Notes: generated by a model not told the origin, from the letters alone. 9,141 bases of DNA from Bacillota bacterium (GCA_023442635.1 JAEZYR010000065.1:1-9141); one strand, 5' to 3'. Positions 1 through 6,617 are shown, numbered from the stretch's first letter. Numbers and translations: made by a program.

Positions 1-87
1 CGCTCGCTTCAGACTCTCAGCATTGCTGAAGCACGCGCTTCAGCTATGCTGAAGCGCTCGCTTCAGACTAACGCATTGCTGAAGTGC
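1..87. repeat. Array of alternating inverted heptamers (GCTTCAG / CTGAAGC)
   Basis: Three imperfect palindromic units stand in a row at about 6-32, 37-55 and 60-85. Each begins with GCTTCAG and ends with CTGAAG. The middle unit is the tightest: a perfect 10-bp inverted repeat (arms 35-44 and 48-57) around a 3-nt loop. Units one and three share GCTTCAGACT and GCATTGCTGAAG; the 15-mer at 1-15 recurs exactly at 55-69, a 54-bp period. Bases 1-5 match the linker before unit three, so the array probably continues left of the window. It lies 8 bases past the stop of the EF-G-like gene. No T-tract follows within the window on the gene's strand, so a standard terminator cannot be confirmed; a REP-like element or 3'-end hairpin array is the alternative. 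Confidence 0.85.
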
Positions 88-94
88 TTCTCGC

Positions 95-2164
95 TCAGGC
101 CTTTTCTGCTTGGCGTTCAGCAATGACCTTGTCCGCAACTTGCTGGGGAGCCTGCTCATAGCGCGCAAACTCAATCTGGTACCAACCGCGCCCCTGCGTC
201 ATCTGGCGCAAGCTCGTGGCATAGGTAGCCATCTCGCTCGTCGGAACCTCGGCCATTAGCAGCTGCATCTCGCCCTTCGGCTCAATGCCCATGATGCGGC
301 CTCGCTTCTGGGTGATATCGCTCATCGCGTCGCCGAGCTGAGCCTCTGGCACATAAATCTTGACGGCTGAAATAGGCTCTAAGAGGACGGGGCCAGCTTG
401 CGGCAGACCTGCTTTATAAGCCAGGTTAGCTGCAATTTTGAAGGCGAGTTCGGAAGAGTCAACATCGTGATAAGAACCGTCGGTCAAGGTCGCCTTGAGG
501 TGGACAACTGGGTAGCCTGCCAAAACACCCTCGCGGATCGCCTCTCTCAGGCCTTTCTCGACAGCTGGGAAGTAGTTCTTGGGAACAGCTCCGCCAAAGA
601 CAGCCGTCTCGAAGGTCAGATCCTCTTGCTCGCCTGGTTCAAACTCAATCCAGACATCACCATATTGGCCATGTCCACCGCTCTGCTTTTTGTGGCGGCC
701 TTGTACCTTGACTTTCTTGCGGATGGTTTCGCGATAAGGAACCTTGGGTTCAACCAGGTCAGCCTCGACCTTAAACTTTTGCTTGAGCTTGCTCTTCAGA
801 ACGTCAACATGCTGCGAGCCTAGGCCGTAAACCAAAATCTGATGCGTCTCTGCATTGTTCTCGATACGGAAGGTCGGATCCTCATCTTGTAGGCGATTGA
901 GGCCAGCCATAATTTTCTCGTCGTCGCCTTTTTCGCGTGGCATAAAGGCCATCACAAAGGAGGGCACAGGCAGGTTGATCCCCGACAAAGTCAAGGGCTT
1001 GTCTTTGCGGCAGAGGGTGTCGCCCGTCATCGTGGCGCTGAGTTTCATGAGTGCGCCGATATCGCCAGCCGCCAATTCTTCGACTGGCTGGGTCTTTTTG
1101 CCTACCATCTTGCTCAAGCCATTGACGCGCTCTTCTTTGTCGCGTTGGCTGTTGTAGATGGTGTCAGAGGCGCTAACCTTGCCGCTATAAACACGGAAGA
1201 GGGAGATGCGCCCGACAAAGGGGTCAGAAATCGTTTTGAAAACCAAAGCGGCAAAGGGGCCGTTTTCGTCACAGGGCAGTTCCAGCAAGTCGCCATCTGC
1301 TGTCGTCGCCTCTTCGGCTGGCCGATCGCTCGGAGCGGGGGTGACTACCATCAGCTGGTGTAGACATTCGGTCACACCTTCCGCCGTCAGCGCTGAGCCA
1401 CAAAAGACAGGACAAACCGTGCCTTGATAAAGACCCTTGCGCAGGCCACTAATAAATTCATCAGGGGTGAAAGGCTCGTCTGCGAAGAACTTCTCCATGA
1501 GGGCTTCATCGCTCTCTGCCACCGCTTCATTCAGTGCGTTATGGGCGGCTTCGAGAGCCTCTTCGAGTTCGCTGGGCATCTCGCAAGGCATGCCCTCTCC
1601 ATTTTTCTCAAAACGATAGGCTTGACGACCGAGGACATCGACATAACCTACGAACTTGCCATCTTCATAAATAGGCAGCATAAAGGGCACAACACCGCGC
1701 TCGGCATAGGCGCGAATGCTCGCCAGCGCGCCCTCATAGTCACTGTGGGGATCGTCTAAATGGTTGATGAAAAAGGCGAAAGGAATACCCTGTTTGCGGG
1801 AATAGCGAATCGATTTTTCGCCGCCGACATTGTGTCCGTCTTTGCCTGAAACAACGATGAGCGTAGAACCGACGACTCGAACGGCTTCCATCACTTCGCC
1901 CATAAAGTCAAAGTCGCCTGGGGTATCTAGAAGGTTAATATGAAAATCGTGCCAATCAAAGCTGGCCAGAGCCGTGTTGATGCTAATTTGGCGACGGGCT
2001 TCTTCGGGATCGTAATCCATGGTCGTATTACCATCGGAAATACGGCCGATGCGATCAATCATGCCCGCCCGATATAGAGCAGCTTCTACAAAGGATGTTT
2101 TCCCCGACCCGATGTGGCCGAGGATCGCGACATTACGGATTTTCTCGACGGGATACGTTCTCAT
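95..2164 (-). CDS. EF-G-like translation-factor GTPase (EF-G paralogue)
   Basis: Predicted cytoplasmic GTPase of 689 residues with the full EF-G domain order. The G domain carries G1 GHIGSGKTS (16-24), the DYDPEE switch-I segment (50-55) typical of the EF-G-like paralogue family, G3 DTPGDFDF (80-87), G4 NHLD (134-137) and a CGSAL G5-like segment (255-259). Domain II follows at about 303-395, domain III at about 400-475, and domain IV has GGHGQYGDV (496-504) and the tip loop GSYHDVDSSE (563-572), with the histidine conserved in true EF-G. Domain V ends near 670. G1 and G3 differ from canonical AHIDAGKTT and DTPGHVDF, so this is a paralogue and not the housekeeping fusA; its exact role is unknown and ribosome binding is inferred. 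The start at 2164 is chosen because AGGAGGT lies at the right distance; the open frame runs 53 codons further upstream without family similarity. G4 normally reads NKxD, so the histidine is odd. Confidence 0.93.
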   Translation of the reverse strand: MRTYPVEKIRNVAILGHIGSGKTSFVEAALYRAGMIDRIGRISDGNTTMDYDPEEARRQISINTALASFDWHDFHINLLDTPGDFDFMGEVMEAVRVVGSTLIVVSGKDGHNVGGEKSIRYSRKQGIPFAFFINHLDDPHSDYEGALASIRAYAERGVVPFMLPIYEDGKFVGYVDVLGRQAYRFEKNGEGMPCEMPSELEEALEAAHNALNEAVAESDEALMEKFFADEPFTPDEFISGLRKGLYQGTVCPVFCGSALTAEGVTECLHQLMVVTPAPSDRPAEEATTADGDLLELPCDENGPFAALVFKTISDPFVGRISLFRVYSGKVSASDTIYNSQRDKEERVNGLSKMVGKKTQPVEELAAGDIGALMKLSATMTGDTLCRKDKPLTLSGINLPVPSFVMAFMPREKGDDEKIMAGLNRLQDEDPTFRIENNAETHQILVYGLGSQHVDVLKSKLKQKFKVEADLVEPKVPYRETIRKKVKVQGRHKKQSGGHGQYGDVWIEFEPGEQEDLTFETAVFGGAVPKNYFPAVEKGLREAIREGVLAGYPVVHLKATLTDGSYHDVDSSELAFKIAANLAYKAGLPQAGPVLLEPISAVKIYVPEAQLGDAMSDITQKRGRIMGIEPKGEMQLLMAEVPTSEMATYATSLRQMTQGRGWYQIEFARYEQAPQQVADKVIAERQAEKA

Positions 2165-2173
2165 ACGATCCAC

Positions 2174-2180
2174 ACCTCCT
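2174..2180 (-). promoter_or_regulatory. Ribosome binding site that fixes the EF-G-like start
   Basis: On the minus strand AGGAGGT lies 9 bases before the ATG at 2164. It is a near-perfect Shine-Dalgarno sequence and decides this start over the upstream ATG at 2323. Confidence 0.85.
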
Positions 2181-2215
2181 GTACAGCTCAACGAATAGAA
2201 CTCGTCTTTCTGCAC

Positions 2216-2251
2216 ATTGTAAACCGCCCATATATTCAAATTGCTTGTCAA
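2216..2251 (-). promoter_or_regulatory. Weak promoter candidate for the EF-G-like gene
   Basis: On the minus strand a perfect TTGACA (2246-2251) is followed by TACAAT (2216-2221), 5 of 6 matches to the -10 consensus. They are 24 bases apart, too far for one standard sigma-A promoter, so at most one of the two is likely used, with a poor partner. The AT-rich stretch and the 50-odd base leader are compatible with initiation here, but this is a guess. Confidence 0.25.
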
Positions 2252-2448
2252 CATGCCTAAATACTTAAACAAAGCCACAAGAAAAATAGACAGGTTCGTA
2301 TGGGAAGGCCATATTCTGGGCAAAATGCGTTAGCTAGGCATAACTCAACAGTTCTGTTCGGCTCGCTTCTCTGCATCGACAAGGCTTAGCTCTGCCCTAG
2401 TTCAGATGAGCCTAGCTTCCCTCTAAGCAAACAGGATTATGACTTCAT

Positions 2449-2487
2449 CACAGGGTAGCCCCACAGGAGCCTCACACAGGGTAGCCA
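2449..2487. repeat. 13-bp tandem repeat, three units
   Basis: Units begin at 2449, 2462 and 2475, an exact 13-bp period. Units one and three share CACAGGGTAGCC; the middle unit is a degenerate CACAGGAGCC. The array begins about 15 bases past the flavodoxin stop, in that gene's 3' flank. No function is apparent. Confidence 0.8.
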
Positions 2488-2502
2488 CCTAGGCTTCTCT
2501 AT

Positions 2503-3081
2503 TCAGCTTTCGATGTCGAAGGGCGCCGTGACAATGCGAACTGCCTTGGCCTGGGCCTCGGCCTTGGCCTCGGCCGAATCCTCGCGCGCTTTGATGTCGG
2601 CTGGCGAGATCGCAATCTCGTCACAAAAACGTTGGAGCGCCTCATCGTCTTCTGCCGTGTTTTGGGCAAAGGTATAGCGCCCTGCCAAGTCCTGGTGGGG
2701 CAAAAGACTGGCCATCTGATCCAGGGCTCTTTCGGCACCTTCTCCCCGATGCGTGACAAAGATAAAGACGCGGCTATTGGCGACCAGCTGATGTTCGAGG
2801 TAGCTGCGCAGAGGGGGCGAAATTTCGCGATTCCAGACAGGCGCACCGATCACCAATGTATCGTAGTGTTCCTGACTCCTAAGCTGACGAGAAGCTGCTA
2901 ACTTCGGCGTCCAGTGAAATAAGGTCTGCAGCGTGCCCAAAAGATAGAGCAGCGGTCCTGAGCGCGGCAAGGGATGCACGGGTTCCAAACGTGCCAGCTC
3001 GGCGCCTGTCTTGGCCGCAATGCGTTCTGCCAAACGCGCGGTTCGCCCTGTATGCGAATGATAGATCAACAAAACAGACAT
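2503..3081 (-). CDS. Flavodoxin-family protein
   Basis: Predicted 192-residue FMN-binding flavodoxin-fold protein, soluble, probably an electron carrier or NAD(P)H-dependent flavin reductase-like protein. The N-terminal strand VLLIYHS leads into SHTGRTARLAE (9-19), which fits the T/S-x-T-G-x-T phosphate-binding loop of flavodoxins. IGAPVWNREISPPLRSYL (79-96) matches the second conserved region, where the aromatic residue after PV usually stacks near the flavin. VFIFVTHRGEG (105-115) forms the fourth strand and loop. The start at 3081 has AGGAG 8 bases upstream; an ATG six codons earlier (3099) lacks a spaced site. The C-terminus (about 168-182) is a low-complexity Ala/Glu/Lys/Gln run encoded by a hexamer repeat, unlikely to be part of the fold. 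The gene is divergent from dus and lies 338 bases upstream of the EF-G-like gene on the same strand. Its redox partner cannot be named. Confidence 0.85.
   Translation of the reverse strand: MSVLLIYHSHTGRTARLAERIAAKTGAELARLEPVHPLPRSGPLLYLLGTLQTLFHWTPKLAASRQLRSQEHYDTLVIGAPVWNREISPPLRSYLEHQLVANSRVFIFVTHRGEGAERALDQMASLLPHQDLAGRYTFAQNTAEDDEALQRFCDEIAISPADIKAREDSAEAKAEAQAKAVRIVTAPFDIES
2546..2575 (-). repeat. Hexamer repeat (5 units) inside the flavodoxin gene
   Basis: Five consecutive 6-bp units of the form TNGGCC (TTGGCC, TGGGCC, TCGGCC, TTGGCC, TCGGCC on the plus strand) encode an alternating Ala-X run (AEAKAEAQAK) near the protein's C-terminus. The period is a multiple of three, so unit gain or loss would keep the frame. 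It looks like replication slippage. Confidence 0.85.
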
Positions 3082-3089
3082 GATTCCGT

Positions 3090-3094
3090 CTCCT
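3090..3094 (-). promoter_or_regulatory. Ribosome binding site that fixes the flavodoxin start
   Basis: AGGAG on the minus strand lies 8 bases before the ATG at 3081 and only a few bases inside the longer open frame starting at 3099, which favours the shorter protein. Confidence 0.75.
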
Positions 3095-3107
3095 GCCATC
3101 CTTTGAG

Positions 3108-3113
3108 TAGAAT
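3108..3113 (+). promoter_or_regulatory. Possible -10 element for dus
   Basis: TAGAAT matches 5 of 6 bases of the sigma-A -10 consensus and would give a leader of about 50 bases to the dus start. I see no good -35 hexamer at the usual distance, so the call is weak. Confidence 0.25.
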
Positions 3114-3127
3114 ATGCCCTAGTCTAG

Positions 3128-3145
3128 CAGAGCAAACAGAGCAAA
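3128..3145. repeat. Perfect 9-bp tandem duplication upstream of dus
   Basis: CAGAGCAAA occurs twice back to back in the divergent spacer, between the -10 candidate and the dus ribosome binding site, so it would fall in the 5' leader if transcription starts near 3120. It may be simple slippage or a direct-repeat site. Confidence 0.8.
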
Positions 3146-3171
3146 GGCAGCTCAAGTAGGAAAGGCATCGC

Positions 3172-4389
3172 ATGTCAGCCCATATATCTTCTCCTCAAAC
3201 TGTACCACCTAGCGTCAGCCCCTTCTTGCGCGGCCCAAACTTGCTGCCTATAACGCCCCTGTCTTTAGTTGCTGGGGAGAAAAAAACTGAACCCTTTGCT
3301 TCGAACGGCCTTGTCTTAGCGCCTCTAGCTGGCTCAACGAGTCTGCCCTTTCGCCGCTTGGCCCACCAATATGGGGTGGGTTGGACCGTAACAGAGCTGG
3401 TCAGTGCCAGGGGGCTTTGCTATCGGGGCATCCGCGAGAATTTTCGTTACTTGGCTTTGGCTCCCGACGAGGGTCCAGTGGCCGTCCAACTGTTTGGTTC
3501 AGAGCCAGATGATTTTGCCAGAGCCATCGATATTTTGCTCAACGATCCGCTCAGCCAACACCTGGCCGCGATCGACCTAAACCTAGGCTGCCCAGTCCCA
3601 AAAGTTGTCCGCCAGGGCGCGGGTTCAGCTTTGATGCAAAATCCATCTCAGGTTTTTAGGATTGCCAAAGCCTGTCAGCAAAGCCTCGAGAGCCACAAAA
3701 AAGACGGGGCCGTCCTGCCCCTGACAGCTAAAATTCGCCTGGGCTTTGAAGCTGGAGCCTTCAATGCCCCTGATGTCGCCCTCTGCCTCGCCGATGCAGG
3801 TGTCCTGGCCATCGCCATTCACGGCCGCACTAGAGCTCAGTATTACAGCGGCCAGGCCGACTGGCAGGCGATCGGGAAAGTTGTCGCAGCCTTGCGCCCT
3901 GTGCACCCCCAAGTCCTTACCATCGGCAATGGGGATGTCGTCGACTTCGCCTCAGCCGTGGCTTTGCGCCGTCAGAGTGGCTGCGACGCCATCATGATCG
4001 GGCGGGGCGCCCTCGGCCGTCCTTGGCTCTTCCAGCAGCTCCTGACCACAGCCGAGCACCTAGAAGAAGCTGGTTTAGACCTATCCAGTTCGGATCAAGC
4101 CATACAGGCCGCCCTCTCCGACTGTCCTGCCGATTTGGGTCTACCCTCCGCGGCAGAGCGTGCCCAGGCCATGCGGATGCACGCACAAGGCCTATGTGAA
4201 CTGCTCGGAGAAGCGGTCGCCTTGCGTGAACTGCGCTCCGTACTGGCGCCTTACTTCTCCCAACTGCCCGACGCCAAAAGTCTGCGCCGCCTGGCTGGCA
4301 ACCTGAGCTCCTGGGCTGAGGTCGAGGCCCTGGTCTCCGCCTGTGAGCTCCGCTGGTCAGCCGCAACAAAGCCCAAAAATCAAGCCTAA
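3172..4389 (+). CDS. dus: tRNA-dihydrouridine synthase, DusB type
   Basis: Predicted FMN enzyme that uses reduced nicotinamide to convert uridine to dihydrouridine in tRNA D-loops. The TIM-barrel signatures appear in order: LAPLAGSTSLPFRRL (49-63), TELVSARGL (74-82), VQLFGS (105-110), DLNLGCPVPKVVRQGAGSALM (135-155) with the predicted catalytic Cys140, KIRLGF (187-192), IAIHGRTRAQYYSGQADW (214-231), IGNGD (251-255) and MIGRGALGRPWLF (275-287) for flavin phosphate binding. A helical C-terminal RNA-binding domain follows from about 325. At 405 residues it is longer than the usual 320-350: a Ser/Pro-rich extension of about 45 residues precedes the barrel, and an extra segment (about 295-327) follows the GRPWLF motif. 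The start is supported by AGGAAAGG 6 bases upstream; no later ATG precedes the barrel. It lies 117 bases upstream of nadE on the same strand and may be cotranscribed. The exact tRNA position modified cannot be read from sequence. Confidence 0.93.
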   Translation: MSAHISSPQTVPPSVSPFLRGPNLLPITPLSLVAGEKKTEPFASNGLVLAPLAGSTSLPFRRLAHQYGVGWTVTELVSARGLCYRGIRENFRYLALAPDEGPVAVQLFGSEPDDFARAIDILLNDPLSQHLAAIDLNLGCPVPKVVRQGAGSALMQNPSQVFRIAKACQQSLESHKKDGAVLPLTAKIRLGFEAGAFNAPDVALCLADAGVLAIAIHGRTRAQYYSGQADWQAIGKVVAALRPVHPQVLTIGNGDVVDFASAVALRRQSGCDAIMIGRGALGRPWLFQQLLTTAEHLEEAGLDLSSSDQAIQAALSDCPADLGLPSAAERAQAMRMHAQGLCELLGEAVALRELRSVLAPYFSQLPDAKSLRRLAGNLSSWAEVEALVSACELRWSAATKPKNQA

Positions 4390-4468
4390 AAGGCAAGTTT
4401 TGCATAAAATAAAGCAGCCTTAAGCTTAGGCCGCACAGCCAGCGGCTCAGCCCCGAAAAACGCATCGA

Positions 4469-4490
4469 AAAGCTTCTACAAAGCTTCTAT
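4469..4490 (+). repeat. 11-bp direct repeat upstream of nadE
   Basis: AAAGCTTCTAC and AAAGCTTCTAT lie in tandem directly before the ribosome binding site of nadE. Each contains the palindrome AAGCTT; a third AAGCTT is at 4422-4427. One helical turn of spacing would suit an operator, but I cannot match it to a known NAD-pathway regulator site, and it may be a slippage duplication. Confidence 0.7.
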
Positions 4491-4492
4491 AT

Positions 4493-4498
4493 AGGAGG
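4493..4498 (+). promoter_or_regulatory. Ribosome binding site for the TTG start of nadE
   Basis: AGGAGG lies 8 bases before a TTG codon at 4507. The strong site and good spacing justify the non-ATG start, and the family similarity (IRVAVAAPQ) begins a few residues later. Confidence 0.85.
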
Positions 4499-4506
4499 TC
4501 AAAACC

Positions 4507-6534
4507 TTGTCCCATACCCTCGCCCATTTGCCCGAAGCGATTCGCGTAGCTGTCGCGGCACCCCAACTTGCCCTGGCCAACCCAGCCAAAAATGCCCAAG
4601 CCATCATCGAAGTAGCCCGCGAAGCCGCCAAGCAGCAAGTCAGCATCCTAACCCTGCCAGAGCTTTGTCTCACGGGCTATAGCGTGGCGGATCTGCTGTG
4701 GCAAAGCCACCTCCACGAAGCCGTCGAGCGCGCTCTTTTGGAGCTGGCTCAAGCCTCCCATGCCTGGCCTAACTTAGCCCTCGTGGTCGGCGCCCCCCTC
4801 CGCTACCGCCACAGTCTCTACAATTGCGCCGTCGTCATCCAGGACGGCCAAATCCTCGCCGCTGTGCCCAAACAGTATTTGCCTAACAGTGGCGAATACC
4901 AAGAGCAGCGCTGGTTCAACCGCGGCGCTGAACTGCCCCAAGCCGCCAAGATCCAGCTCAAAGGCTCAGACGAAAAGAACTATTGCCTACCTCTAGGGCC
5001 TGCCCTCTTTGAAATGCAACTTCATGCGGCCGATGGACAACAAGACCGCTGCCACTTTGCCATCGAAATCTGCGAAGATCTCTGGGTGCCTCAGCCGCCT
5101 TCAACTGACCTCGCTCTGCTCGGGGCTGAACTCATTCTCAATTGCTCAGCTAGCGTTGAGTTGGTTGGCAAAGACGCCTATCGCCGTCAGATGATCGAAC
5201 AGCAGTCTGGCCGCTTGCATGCCGCCTATCTTTACAGCAGCAGTGGACCTGGCGAGTCCAGTATGGATCTGGTGTTTTGTGGTCGGCAGTACATCGCCGA
5301 AAATGGCCATCTCTTGGCTTCGAGCCAAGCTTTTAGCGAAGGCAAAAGCAGCCTGACCATCGCCGATATTGACCTGGCTCTTTTGCGCGCCACGCGTCGC
5401 CAAAATCATGCCTTCGCCCAGCAGGCCGCCGAGCTCGATATCGCGCTCAGCCAAAACAGAGCCTACCGCACGCTTCGCCCAGCGCATTTCGTCTTGCCCA
5501 AGCCGGCTTATGCCGTGCCTCTTCAGGACCTTCGCCGCCCGATCCGCCAGCAGCCCTTTGTGCCGTCGCCAGGTCCAGAAGCGCATGAGCGCTGCCAACT
5601 CATCCTCGATATTCAGGCTCAAGGCCTGGCTCGTCGTTTGCGCCAGCTGAACAATCCCCCGATGGTTCTAGGTATATCTGGTGGTCTCGACTCCACGCTG
5701 GCCTTACTCGTCTGCCGTGAAGCCGCCAAGCTACAAGGCATGTCGCCATCTGATATTGTGGCCGTCACCATGCCAGGCCAAGGGACCAGTTCTCGAACCT
5801 ATCTCCAGGCTCAGCAGCTCATGCAGGCCTTACAGGTCAGCCAGCGTGAGATCTCTATCAAGGCCGCCGTCCTGCAGCATTTCGCCGATATAGGGCATCC
5901 TCAAGATCAGCAAGATGTCACCTACGAAAACGCCCAAGCTAGGGAGCGAACCCAAATCCTCATGGACGTCGCCAATCAACTGGGCGGCATCGTCATCGGC
6001 ACAGGCGACCTGAGTGAGCTAGCCCTCGGCTGGTGTACCTACAACGGCGACCATATGAGCATGTATGGGGTCAATGCCTCCGTCCCGAAAACGCTGGTGC
6101 GCTCGCTGGTTCAGCATGTCGCCGAAGAAGCCCACAAGGCAGGGCGCCAGGCCGAAGCCGAGGTGCTCGAGGCCATCCTCGCAACGCCCATTAGCCCTGA
6201 GCTCCTGCCGCCGAGTGACGCAGGTGAAATCCAGCAAAGCACAGAGGATAAGATTGGCCCTTATCTCCTTCATGACTTTTTCCTGTACTATCTCTTGCGC
6301 TATGGCTTCAGCCCTGAGCGCATCCTGGCTCTGGCCAGTGTGGCCTTTTCGGCAAAAGACTATCCTTTAGCCGAACTCAAGCGCTGGTTGGATGTCTGTC
6401 TGAAGCGTTTCACGACGCAGCAGTTCAAGCGTTCCTGCCTACCAGACGGTCCAAAAGTGGGCGCGATCTCGCTTTCGCCTCGGGGCGATTGGCGCATGCC
6501 GAGCGATGCGGATGCCGCCTTTTGGTGGAGCTAA
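4507..6534 (+). CDS. nadE: Glutamine-dependent NAD+ synthetase
   Basis: Last step of NAD+ synthesis: ATP-dependent amidation of nicotinate adenine dinucleotide, with ammonia released from glutamine. The 675-residue length suits the two-domain form (the Mycobacterium tuberculosis enzyme is similar in size). The N-terminal nitrilase-type glutaminase has the Glu-Lys-Cys triad in LPELCLTGY (Glu52), VPKQYLPNSGEYQEQRWF (Lys122) and FAIEICEDLW (Cys189). The C-terminal synthetase has the ATP loop GISGGLDSTLAL (389-400), MPGQGTSSRT (422-431), IGTGDLSELALGWCTYNGDHMSMYGVN (497-523), the LPPSDAGEIQQSTEDKIGPY stretch (567-586) and the family end FKRSCLPDGPKVG (640-652). All key residues are present, so the enzyme should be active. 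It starts with TTG, perhaps lowering expression, and has a tandem 11-bp repeat just upstream. It ends in a palindromic array and a strong terminator facing the pnt operon. Confidence 0.97.
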   Translation: MSHTLAHLPEAIRVAVAAPQLALANPAKNAQAIIEVAREAAKQQVSILTLPELCLTGYSVADLLWQSHLHEAVERALLELAQASHAWPNLALVVGAPLRYRHSLYNCAVVIQDGQILAAVPKQYLPNSGEYQEQRWFNRGAELPQAAKIQLKGSDEKNYCLPLGPALFEMQLHAADGQQDRCHFAIEICEDLWVPQPPSTDLALLGAELILNCSASVELVGKDAYRRQMIEQQSGRLHAAYLYSSSGPGESSMDLVFCGRQYIAENGHLLASSQAFSEGKSSLTIADIDLALLRATRRQNHAFAQQAAELDIALSQNRAYRTLRPAHFVLPKPAYAVPLQDLRRPIRQQPFVPSPGPEAHERCQLILDIQAQGLARRLRQLNNPPMVLGISGGLDSTLALLVCREAAKLQGMSPSDIVAVTMPGQGTSSRTYLQAQQLMQALQVSQREISIKAAVLQHFADIGHPQDQQDVTYENAQARERTQILMDVANQLGGIVIGTGDLSELALGWCTYNGDHMSMYGVNASVPKTLVRSLVQHVAEEAHKAGRQAEAEVLEAILATPISPELLPPSDAGEIQQSTEDKIGPYLLHDFFLYYLLRYGFSPERILALASVAFSAKDYPLAELKRWLDVCLKRFTTQQFKRSCLPDGPKVGAISLSPRGDWRMPSDADAAFWWS

Positions 6535-6617
6535 GTCGGCCAGGCGCTGGCCTAGCTAACCGACGCTGGCCTGACTAAGTCGGCCAGGCTTGAGCCTTGG
6601 CGAGATGTCGGCCAAGC
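6531..6617. repeat. Array of alternating inverted GGCCAG / CTGGCC words
   Basis: Beginning at the nadE stop codon, the words GGCCAG (6538), CTGGCC (6547), CTGGCC (6566), GGCCAG (6582), CTTGGC (6596) and GGCCAAG (6610) give several overlapping hairpins; 6538-6552 is a perfect 6-bp stem with a 3-nt loop, and 6566-6587 is a near-perfect palindrome. The 15-mer at 6531-6545 recurs exactly at 6575-6589, a 44-bp period. The plan resembles the array at the left edge but with a different core word. No T-tract follows directly; the true terminator is 20 bases further on. Confidence 0.8.

Larger units (their letters stand above)
2165..2502. other. 338-base spacer between flavodoxin and EF-G-like genes
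   Basis: No credible gene is seen here. The open frame that covers 2165-2323 is only an in-frame upstream extension of the EF-G-like gene. The spacer contains, on the minus strand, the EF-G-like ribosome binding site, a possible promoter and a 13-bp tandem repeat close to the flavodoxin stop. I find no hairpin with a T-tract that would end flavodoxin transcription, so read-through into the EF-G-like gene is possible. The stretch 2324-2448 shows nothing beyond several CTAG-containing words. Confidence 0.6.

Noticed and set aside
1..94. CRISPR array
   Set aside because: Units are of unequal length, spacing is only a few bases and there are no unique spacers or cas genes.
398..823. 141-residue plus-strand open frame
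   Set aside because: It lies wholly within the EF-G-like gene on the other strand and has no recognisable motif; a shadow frame.
95..2164. Tetracycline ribosomal-protection protein or housekeeping fusA
   Set aside because: GHIGSGKTS, DYDPEE and DTPGDFDF point to the EF-G-like paralogue family; Tet(M)-type proteins and fusA keep AH(V/I)DAGKTT and DTPGHxDF, and no ribosomal-protein genes are nearby.
2165..2323. N-terminal extension of 53 residues on the EF-G-like protein
   Set aside because: A strong ribosome binding site sits just before the ATG at 2164, and the extension shows no family similarity; it spans the likely promoter region.
3082..3099. Six-residue longer flavodoxin start
   Set aside because: AGGAG for the shorter start lies inside this stretch and the upstream ATG has no properly spaced site.
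4384..4431. Terminator between dus and nadE
   Set aside because: GCCTAA/TTAGGC and AAGGC/GCCTT can pair, but with a 4-nt bulge, a loop of over 20 bases and no T-tract, so it is not a convincing terminator.
3992..4465. 157-residue minus-strand open frame over the end of dus
   Set aside because: Arg/Pro-rich composition typical of antisense frames in GC-rich genes, no motif, and it overlaps a well-supported gene.
5146..5622. 158-residue minus-strand open frame inside nadE
   Set aside because: Antisense to conserved nadE sequence, with no ribosome binding site or motif of note.
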